From Planctomycetota bacterium (GTDB lineage: Bacteria; Planctomycetota; Phycisphaerae; SM23-33): a DNA stretch of 5,290 nucleotides. A program made the translations under genes and the position numbers. The notes under the pieces are model-generated. The model saw nothing but the letters and a program-made list of their open reading frames with translations, did no database searches and was not told the origin of the DNA. The stretch covers positions 1 to 5,290 of the forward strand of contig JAGHBS010000134.1 of NCBI GenBank assembly GCA_021160865.1. The letters run 5' to 3'. Of this stretch, positions 1 to 4,593 are shown one piece after another; the first letter of the stretch is position 1; each line of letters starts with the position of its first letter.

Positions 1-748
1 CCCTGCCGATGAGGTCGCCAGGTAGATAATCGGTTAGGTCCGATTCCAGCGATCTTGACCCGTTCCTGCCCCTTACCTCAGTCTGGCTGACTTCACCGAG
101 ATAACCAATGATATGACAGGCAACCTTTCCGTAGGGATACCAGCGTCGGTGCGATGGTAAGACTGTTGCACCGACCATCTCGTCAAGGTGAGTTCGAAGT
201 CTAACAGCAGTTTCTTCGTCGAGTCCGGTAATTATCGGCTGGGGTTGAGTTTCTTCACGAACCGGCATGCCCACGTAGCGTTTCCATGCCTCGATGCGGC
301 GGACGATATTATCAGCGGCGTGAACCATCTCGTTTCGTGTCGCACCGGTCAGACTGGCTGCTAATTCCCATGTTCGTTCAAGCCGATTTTTGAAAATTTC
401 TTTGGCAGTAGAGATTGAAACTCCTTCCAAGTGTGAAATCTTTCGAATCTGACGATATGACCAGCGGCGGTATGCCTTTCGATCTGCCTTGGTCTGTCCG
501 GGTCCTTTTAGCATACGATAGTCAAGGCAGAAATCATAGCAAGCGCAATCCGTTGCAAGAATTTTTCCCCTGCGGTCGATTATTTCTCCACGTACCGTCG
601 GGAGCAACTCACTCCAGGTCAAAAGAGAAGTTGCCCGCTCACGATACTGCTGCCCCTTGAGAAGCTGAACCTCTATGAGTCTGACAACGATAACAGCAGT
701 CATCAAAAGTACTAAGCCAAGAAATATCTTCAGCCTTCGCTCAAACAT
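1..748 (-). CDS. mrdA: Penicillin-binding protein 2 (class B, MrdA type), N-terminal part, cut by left window edge
   Basis: This is a class B penicillin-binding protein, the inner-membrane transpeptidase that cross-links side-wall peptidoglycan together with MreC, MreD and RodA. The frame is open from ATG at 748 to the left edge (249 full codons), so the stop and the catalytic transpeptidase domain (SxxK, SxN, KTG) lie outside the window. Residues 1-6 are basic (MFERRL) and residues 7-30 form one signal-anchor membrane helix. The class B pedestal motif RGEIIDRRGKILA is at 53-65. The conserved RRWYPYGK...HIIGYLGEV segment is at 201-220, and YLPGDLIGR at 241-249 would lead into the usual G-x-E element. 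Residues about 85-165 are charged, probably helical, and look longer than in standard PBP2. The start follows the mreD stop by 18 nt, with a purine-rich GAAGAAGTAAGAAG leader as a weak ribosome site. It is the last visible gene of the mreC-mreD-pbp2 operon. The family is clear; MrdA rather than FtsI rests mainly on the mreCD context. Confidence 0.9.
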   Translation of the reverse strand, partial: MFERRLKIFLGLVLLMTAVIVVRLIEVQLLKGQQYRERATSLLTWSELLPTVRGEIIDRRGKILATDCACYDFCLDYRMLKGPGQTKADRKAYRRWSYRQIRKISHLEGVSISTAKEIFKNRLERTWELAASLTGATRNEMVHAADNIVRRIEAWKRYVGMPVREETQPQPIITGLDEETAVRLRTHLDEMVGATVLPSHRRWYPYGKVACHIIGYLGEVSQTEVRGRNGSRSLESDLTDYLPGDLIGR

Positions 749-766
749 TTATCTTCTTACTTCTTC

Positions 767-1297
767 TTATTGCCTTTTTAGCAGGACATCAGCCGGTATG
801 AGGAACTTTCCAAATCGCTTCAGCACCGCACAGATAATAGGGGTTATGATTGCACAATACAATGCAACCCCGATTAGCTGTAAAGCTCCGTCGAGTGGTG
901 TAATCATTCTATTGATAGCCACATCCCAACTTAGCCATAATCCGTACACAGCGATGCAAAGAAGGAAGGCAAGAATCATCTGTGTCAAAATCTTTTCTTT
1001 AAAGAATGCATTGCGAATCTGAAATATCCCAGCAGTGGCACCGGCATAAAGAAGAGGTAGCAACCCAGCCGGCGGGGCAGGGGCGGTTATCGTCAAATCA
1101 AGCAAGAACCCAAGAATCCATCCACAAATAGCAGCATCAGTGCCACTGCGTGAAAATAATGCGGAAAATATCGCTATCCCAACGAGAATATCAGGACCAA
1201 TCCACCCAACCGAGGTGCGAAACCATAACAACTGACAAACAGTGTTCTGGAAAATAATCCCAGCGAGGGAAATCAAAATGAACAGCAACCATCTCAT
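767..1297 (-). CDS. mreD: Rod shape-determining protein MreD
   Basis: MreD is the small integral membrane component of the elongasome that associates with MreC and PBP2/RodA. The 176 residues are strongly hydrophobic, with about five or six membrane helices: roughly 3-24, 35-49, 54-72, 78-96, 105-126 and 136-160. Family-like features are the GPDILVGIAIFSAL segment at 34-47, the GWILGFLLDL helix at 59-68 and the following PAGLLPLLYAGATAG helix at 76-90. The length fits the family (about 160-180). The ATG at 1297 lies 2 nt after the mreC stop codon, so translation is very likely coupled to mreC. The nearest purine-rich stretch (AAAGAA) is inside the last mreC codons and no strong Shine-Dalgarno is seen. 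MreD sequences diverge quickly, so the call rests on topology, these short motifs and its place between mreC and pbp2. Confidence 0.92.
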   Translation of the reverse strand: MRWLLFILISLAGIIFQNTVCQLLWFRTSVGWIGPDILVGIAIFSALFSRSGTDAAICGWILGFLLDLTITAPAPPAGLLPLLYAGATAGIFQIRNAFFKEKILTQMILAFLLCIAVYGLWLSWDVAINRMITPLDGALQLIGVALYCAIITPIICAVLKRFGKFLIPADVLLKRQ

Positions 1298-1299
1298 AG

Positions 1300-2280
1300 T
1301 TATTCTTTTACGCTCCCTGGTGGTACCACAATATACACATCCTGAAGCCTTGATAAATCAGCCAACGGCTTGACGAAGACGGATACAAAGTGAGCATCCT
1401 TCTTTTCCTGCTGAACTTTGACGACCTTACCGATAGTTAGACCTATCGGCAGGAGCCCACCGGTGCTATCAGAGGTTAATACATCACCTGGCTGGATTCC
1501 GTGGCTGGCAGGGACGTGCTTCAAGACAATCTGTTTACCATCACCTTTTGCTTCAACCTTGCAGGGTTGTCCTATCGGTTCAGCTGCTGGGGTTTTACCG
1601 CTGTGATGGTATGTATGTTTGGATAATCCACCGTCGGGTAGGATGATATAAATGGTGCGAGTTTGTCCAGGTTTAATCATTCTCCAGAGCAGGGCAGGGG
1701 TGCGGAAATGTGGATCAGTGACCAGCTGGAGCGTTGCAAGGTGCCCTTCACTTTGTACAATTCGTCCAACAAGGTAGTTTTGCCCGAGTACAAAGATTCC
1801 CTCGCGCACGGGATAATTCGAGTTTAGTACTACTGTCCGTGTTGTTACTAAATTGCCTTTGTAAACCTTCTTGCTCGGAGAAGAAATCCACCTCCTGTTT
1901 TGAAATGGCAAAGCACCGGAAGAGATGACTCTGGCAGGAATTAATTGACAATAATCAAAATCCTTTAGCACCTTCGACCACTTTGTAAGTGTCTTGATTT
2001 GACGCCGTTGATATTCGATTAGCTGTCGCAGCGTGAGTATCTGTTGCTCCAGTGCCTGGCGTTGCTTATTCCTTGAGGGCGTGGCTGTGCCGGCGAGTTC
2101 GTCGACTCTGGTTTGTAAATGTACTACGAGACGGTTACCGCCTGAAGCAAGGGGAGATAAGCCCCACTGAGCTACCTGACGTAAGGCAGAGAGATACTTT
2201 TGGGGCAAAGACATCATCCCGATACTGAGCAAACAAAGCCCCAACAGGACCCATCTCGATGGTCTTTCTCTAAACCTCAC
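1300..2280 (-). CDS. mreC: Rod shape-determining protein MreC (GTG start)
   Basis: MreC is a bitopic inner-membrane protein whose periplasmic part forms filaments and activates PBP2/RodA during elongation. The 326 residues follow the family plan: a short basic cytoplasmic tail (MRFRERPSR), one membrane helix at about 10-30, a coiled coil at about 70-108, then the periplasmic beta domain at about 110-320. Diagnostic segments are NYLVGRIVQSEGHLATLQLVTDP at 168-190 (the GLVGRV...TDP pattern), GIQPGDVLTSDSTGGLLPIG at 261-280 and the C-terminal VKPLADLSRLQDVYIV pattern at 303-318. Residues about 205-248 are a low-conservation stretch between the two beta halves. The start is GTG at 2280; an in-frame TGA two codons upstream rules out a longer protein, and a later start would remove the membrane helix. 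The first gene of the mreC-mreD-pbp2 block, it is separated from mreB by an oppositely oriented exporter gene, so it likely has its own promoter in 2281-2514. Confidence 0.95.
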   Translation of the reverse strand: MRFRERPSRWVLLGLCLLSIGMMSLPQKYLSALRQVAQWGLSPLASGGNRLVVHLQTRVDELAGTATPSRNKQRQALEQQILTLRQLIEYQRRQIKTLTKWSKVLKDFDYCQLIPARVISSGALPFQNRRWISSPSKKVYKGNLVTTRTVVLNSNYPVREGIFVLGQNYLVGRIVQSEGHLATLQLVTDPHFRTPALLWRMIKPGQTRTIYIILPDGGLSKHTYHHSGKTPAAEPIGQPCKVEAKGDGKQIVLKHVPASHGIQPGDVLTSDSTGGLLPIGLTIGKVVKVQQEKKDAHFVSVFVKPLADLSRLQDVYIVVPPGSVKE

Positions 2281-2290
2281 AGCCTTTCAT
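2270..2290 (-). other. Possible six-codon leader reading frame overlapping the mreC start
   Basis: On the minus strand an ATG at 2290 opens a six-codon frame (MKGCEV) ending in TAG at 2272-2270. It overlaps the mreC GTG start (2280-2278) in a different frame. The mreC GTG has only a poorly spaced AAAGG two nucleotides upstream, so initiation might be helped by ribosomes terminating in this mini-frame. This is speculative: no Shine-Dalgarno for the mini-frame is evident, and such short frames occur by chance. Confidence 0.15.
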
Positions 2291-2321
2291 CCACGCAATT
2301 CATCAAATGTTTTCATCATAC

Positions 2322-2336
2322 ATTAACGAAGTTAAT
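2322..2336. promoter_or_regulatory. Perfect inverted repeat, candidate operator or mRNA stem ahead of mreC
   Basis: ATTAAC-GAA-GTTAAT is a perfect 6+3+6 inverted repeat in the 234 nt divergent region between mreC and the LysE-family gene. It lies 42 nt upstream of the mreC start. A second, shorter inverted repeat (TTCG-CTCA-CGAA, 2336-2347) adjoins it. On the minus strand a TATGAT hexamer (2320-2315), a reasonable -10 candidate, follows the repeat, but no good -35 hexamer is found at the expected distance. A role as a transcription-factor site is inference. The A+T-rich sequence makes a chance origin possible. Confidence 0.3.
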
Positions 2337-2442
2337 TCGCTCACGAAAATCCGTGCATTCCATCCATATGATAGCAGGCTGGATGATACCATTCGGATTT
2401 GATTTTATTGCGGTATCTTTCACGATTGATGATAAAGGTCTT

Positions 2443-2472
2443 TTGTTCAAGAGTTTTGGTCGTTATTATACT
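2443..2472 (+). promoter_or_regulatory. Candidate sigma-70-type promoter for the LysE-family gene
   Basis: TTGTTC (2443-2448) and TATACT (2467-2472) are separated by 18 nt. TATACT matches five of six bases of the -10 consensus, while TTGTTC matches only three of six of the -35. Transcription would begin near 2479, leaving a leader of about 36 nt before the ATG at 2515, with the ribosome site at 2505-2509. Position and spacing fit, but the weak -35 and the A+T-rich context keep this tentative. Confidence 0.35.
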
Positions 2473-2504
2473 CATTTTGTTCTAATTCGACGAGGCAGAT
2501 TAGC

Positions 2505-2509
2505 AGGAG
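2505..2509 (+). promoter_or_regulatory. Shine-Dalgarno AGGAG that sets the LysE-family start at 2515
   Basis: AGGAG ends 5 nt before the ATG at 2515, an ideal spacing. This decides the start: the same frame stays open back to an ATG at 2200, but that would put 105 non-conserved residues in front of the first membrane helix and overlap the 5' end of mreC on the other strand. Confidence 0.75.
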
Positions 2510-2514
2510 ATAGT

Positions 2515-3192
2515 ATGCCTGATATTTTGGTAATAGGTTATGCATTTGGCTTCGGGCTATTAGCTGCTAGTCCGATTGGACCGGTCAACATGGTAGCCAT
2601 TCGTCGGGGTTTGATTGTCCATTGGCTTCGGACGCTCTGGGTTGGAATTGGCTCGGTAATGTTCGAGACCTGTGAGGTATCGTTAGCTTTGTGGGGTGGT
2701 AAGGAATTGCTCGATAGATATTCAATATCTATCACTTCGATCCGTCGGTACATAGGATTCCCCGGTGCGATTGTGATAATAATCATCGGGATTCTTGTTT
2801 TTCGGAAAGCATTCGTAAAGCAACATCGAATTCACGAAGAGGTGAATGCGGAGAAGGAACGATACCGTCAAAAGGGTCCTGCAGGAGATCTTTTCACAGG
2901 TGCATTCTTGACAGCGATTAATCCTGCTACTTTCCTTTATTGGGTACTTGGTGTGGGGCCTGTCTGGCTTCAGATGGCAAAGATTCCCCCTGGTGGCAGT
3001 GGGATATGGTTCGGCGTAGCGGCTGCTTCCTGTGGAATGGCTTGCTGGTTCATCTTCATAACCCTTCTGGTCAGATTAAGACCCAAAAGGGCAGGGGCAG
3101 CATTCTTCCGCTTGGCTAACGGTATCTGTGGGGTGTTGTTGATGATAGTCGGAATATATCTTGCTATCTCTGCGTTAGTAGTCAAATCGTGA
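2515..3192 (+). CDS. LysE/RhtB-family membrane exporter
   Basis: This looks like a LysE/RhtB-superfamily translocator, inner-membrane proteins that export amino acids or related small molecules, normally by proton-coupled exchange. The 225 residues match the family's usual 200-230 and show about six membrane helices: roughly 2-22, 40-60, 79-98, 127-150, 163-187 and 198-222. The first helix and following loop carry the family signature, GFGLLAASPIGPVNMVAIRR at 12-31, equivalent to the G...SPGP element, here with Ile inside (P-I-G-P). The second signature, INPATFLYW at 135-143, matches the NP motif of the middle helix. A charged, probably cytoplasmic loop spans about 99-125. The start is chosen from the AGGAG 5 nt upstream. 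The gene runs opposite to everything around it, lying between mreB and mreC, so it is transcribed alone. Substrate cannot be told from sequence. No direct link to cell shape is evident; it may be a later insertion into the mre cluster. Confidence 0.88.
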   Translation: MPDILVIGYAFGFGLLAASPIGPVNMVAIRRGLIVHWLRTLWVGIGSVMFETCEVSLALWGGKELLDRYSISITSIRRYIGFPGAIVIIIIGILVFRKAFVKQHRIHEEVNAEKERYRQKGPAGDLFTGAFLTAINPATFLYWVLGVGPVWLQMAKIPPGGSGIWFGVAAASCGMACWFIFITLLVRLRPKRAGAAFFRLANGICGVLLMIVGIYLAISALVVKS

Positions 3193-3249
3193 TGCCGGGT
3201 TATACACAAAGAGGGTTTTGCAAAAATCTTATCTCTTCATTTGCCGGTG
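3193..3249. other. Convergent intergenic gap between the exporter and mreB, no clear terminator
   Basis: This 57 nt gap lies between two converging stop codons. I find no GC-rich hairpin followed by a T-run on either strand. The only symmetric element is the perfect 10-bp palindrome TTTTGCAAAA at 3216-3225, which has no loop. A weak AAGAG/CTCTT pairing (3209-3213 with 3233-3237) encloses it. Termination here may be Rho-dependent, or the two transcripts may overlap. Confidence 0.4.
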
Positions 3250-4308
3250 TTAAGTTTGGCTTTCATCGGATTCCATTGTTTCTTTCAGCAGATTGATATT
3301 CTCGAGATAGACAGCAGTAGCTCGGGCGACCACAGTGAGGGGGTCTTCAGCAACGGTTACATTCAAGCCGGTGGCGTTTGATATGACGGTATCAATACCT
3401 TTCAGTAATGCTCCTCCGCCGCACAGGACGATACCGTTATCTACCAGGTCAGCAGCCAATTCGGGCTGGGCTTGTTCGAGGGTTCGCATCACGCAATCAA
3501 TAATTGCACCGATGGGTTCACGCATCGCTTCACGAATTTCTTCCGCAGAGACAACCGTTTTTCGAGGTAGCCCTGAGATCATGTCCCGGCCGCGGACCTC
3601 CATCGTCATCTCAGATTCGTCCTCCAGCGGAACGGCTGAACCTATTTGTATCTTTACCATTTCGGCAGTCTGTTCACCAATCATAAGGTTATATGTTCGT
3701 TTCATATACGAGATGATGGCTTCATCCATGTCATCGCCGGCTATGCGAATAGATTCGCAAACGCTGATGTCTCCCAATGAGATAATAGCTACCTCGGTAG
3801 TTCCTCCACCAATGTCCACAATCATCGATGCAGTCGGCTCGGTGATTGGCAAGCCTGCCCCGATTGCAGCTGCCATCGGTTCATCCACCAGATAGACTCG
3901 TCTTGCACCGGCTCGTTCGGATGAATCCAGTACCGCTCGTTTTTCAACAGCCGTTATGCCCGACGGTACAGCGATTACTATTCGAGGCTTGACGAGCAAA
4001 CTGCGACGATGGACCTTCCGTATGAAATAACTTAACATCGCTTCGGTTATGTCGAAATCGGCAATTACACCGTCCTTCATGGGTCTGACGGCTTCGATGG
4101 AGCCGGGGGTTTTACCGAGCATCTCTTTTGCGACTATTCCAACTGCGTTTCCGTTCCGAAGAACCTTATTGCTTCCTCGCCTAACTGCGACCACGGACGG
4201 TTCATTCAATACGATTCCCTGACCTCGGACGCAAACGAGGGTGTTGCAGGTTCCCAGGTCTATCCCCATATCCATTGAGAACAATCCAAGAATGGAATCG
4301 AAGATCAT
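3250..4308 (-). CDS. mreB: Rod shape-determining protein MreB (actin homologue)
   Basis: MreB is the bacterial actin that polymerises on the inner face of the membrane and directs the elongation machinery. The 352 residues match the family (about 330-350). The nucleotide-binding elements are in order: phosphate-1 loop MGIDLGTCNTLV at 14-25, the VDEPMAAAIGAG segment with the candidate catalytic Glu143 at 141-152, phosphate-2 loop VDIGGGTTEVAI at 164-175, and adenosine motif LCGGGALLKGID at 295-306. Residues 1-12 (MIFDSILGLFSM) alternate hydrophobic positions in a way that suits an N-terminal amphipathic membrane-binding helix. The acidic tail (ESDESQT) is not conserved. ATG at 4308 is preceded by GAAAGGG, 11 nt away; internal Met12 or Met14 would cut into the conserved core. 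It is the third and last gene of the upstream minus-strand block, following the small membrane-protein gene by 80 nt. Unlike the textbook arrangement, mreC does not follow directly. Confidence 0.98.
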   Translation of the reverse strand: MIFDSILGLFSMDMGIDLGTCNTLVCVRGQGIVLNEPSVVAVRRGSNKVLRNGNAVGIVAKEMLGKTPGSIEAVRPMKDGVIADFDITEAMLSYFIRKVHRRSLLVKPRIVIAVPSGITAVEKRAVLDSSERAGARRVYLVDEPMAAAIGAGLPITEPTASMIVDIGGGTTEVAIISLGDISVCESIRIAGDDMDEAIISYMKRTYNLMIGEQTAEMVKIQIGSAVPLEDESEMTMEVRGRDMISGLPRKTVVSAEEIREAMREPIGAIIDCVMRTLEQAQPELAADLVDNGIVLCGGGALLKGIDTVISNATGLNVTVAEDPLTVVARATAVYLENINLLKETMESDESQT

Positions 4309-4319
4309 TGTCTATTTCG

Positions 4320-4328
4320 CCCTTTCAC
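4320..4328 (-). promoter_or_regulatory. mreB ribosome binding site, same nonamer as the preceding gene
   Basis: GTGAAAGGG precedes the mreB ATG with 11 nt between AAAGGG and the start, slightly long but usable. The identical nonamer (4597-4589) serves the small membrane-protein gene, where AAAGGG is 8 nt from its ATG. Both copies lie just downstream of a CAGGAG or AGGAG run, so the two leaders resemble each other. Confidence 0.55.
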
Positions 4329-4330
4329 CG

Positions 4331-4354
4331 CTCCCTCCTGTTATCAGCAGGGAG
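4331..4354. other. Hairpin-forming inverted repeat in the mreB leader
   Basis: CTCCCT-c-CTG-ttat-CAG-c-AGGGAG can fold into a 6+3 bp stem with one C-C mismatch (G-G on the minus-strand RNA) and a four-base loop. In the minus-strand transcript it sits just upstream of the mreB ribosome site. No T-run follows on either strand, so it is not a typical intrinsic terminator. A role in mRNA processing or in making mreB expression differ from the upstream genes is possible but inferred. Confidence 0.4.
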
Positions 4355-4359
4355 AGGCG

Positions 4360-4371
4360 CATTTGCAAATG
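4360..4371. promoter_or_regulatory. 12-bp perfect palindrome upstream of mreB
   Basis: CATTTGCAAATG is perfectly self-complementary and lies in the 80 nt gap before mreB, upstream of the hairpin. In the minus direction it follows an A+T-rich TAAAAT hexamer (4387-4382), which could be a -10 element for an internal mreB promoter, though no convincing -35 was found. It could be an operator. Evidence is symmetry and position only. Confidence 0.25.
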
Positions 4372-4388
4372 GATCTGCTCTATTTTAT

Positions 4389-4580
4389 TTATGGCGAAGG
4401 TATTTGTTGTCCTGTAAATAACTCACCAAACGTCATGCCGTAGGTCGTTACAAGTTCGTATACCACTATACCGAATGTAGTAGCCAAGACAACAATTGCG
4501 AGGAGTAGCAAAAGGGTGTAAATATTGGATTGCGGCTTGACCTTGACTGTTGACGGTTGAGTTCCTGGTGTAAGAGTCAT
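4389..4580 (-). CDS. Small single-span membrane protein of unknown function, between coiled-coil gene and mreB
   Basis: I do not recognise this 63-residue protein. Residues 1-19 are polar with several Thr, Pro and Lys (start MTLTPGTQPSTVKVKPQ) and residues about 20-45 form one strongly hydrophobic helix (TLLLLLAIVVLATTFGIVVY inside it). The last 18 are short and mildly polar, ending in QQIPSP. The positive charges precede the helix, which suggests an N-in, C-out orientation. It looks like a real gene: AAAGGG lies 8 nt before the ATG, the start follows the upstream stop by 13 nt, and composition is protein-like. Placed directly before mreB and after a coiled-coil protein, it is probably co-transcribed and may be a membrane partner of the elongation machinery, but only position supports that. 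Confidence 0.72.
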   Translation of the reverse strand: MTLTPGTQPSTVKVKPQSNIYTLLLLLAIVVLATTFGIVVYELVTTYGMTFGELFTGQQIPSP

Positions 4581-4593
4581 AGATAATACCCTT

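Noticed and set aside
415..660. 81-residue plus-strand open frame opposite pbp2
   Set aside because: The minus strand here encodes clear class B PBP motifs; the plus-strand translation is low in sense and has no recognisable features.
675..1022. 115-residue plus-strand open frame opposite mreD and the start of pbp2
   Set aside because: It overlaps mreD and the pbp2 start, has no ribosome site of note, and the minus-strand product fits MreD.
1748..1951. 67-residue minus-strand frame inside mreC in another frame
   Set aside because: It lies wholly within mreC, whose frame carries conserved family motifs.
2200..2514. 105-residue N-terminal extension of the exporter starting at ATG 2200
   Set aside because: It overlaps the 5' end of mreC on the other strand, has no family-like sequence, and an ideal AGGAG precedes the ATG at 2515, where the family's first helix begins.
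3193..3249. Bidirectional terminator between the converging genes
   Set aside because: Only a loopless 10-bp palindrome and a weak five-base pairing are present; neither gives a GC stem plus T-run.
3335..3895. 186-residue plus-strand open frame inside mreB
   Set aside because: It is the antisense of a highly conserved, unmistakable mreB. Its translation is Ser/Pro/Ile-rich with no domain sense.
4331..4354. Intrinsic terminator between the small gene and mreB
   Set aside because: The hairpin is real, but no T-run follows it on either strand, and ending transcription there would separate mreB from its upstream genes without a clear new promoter.
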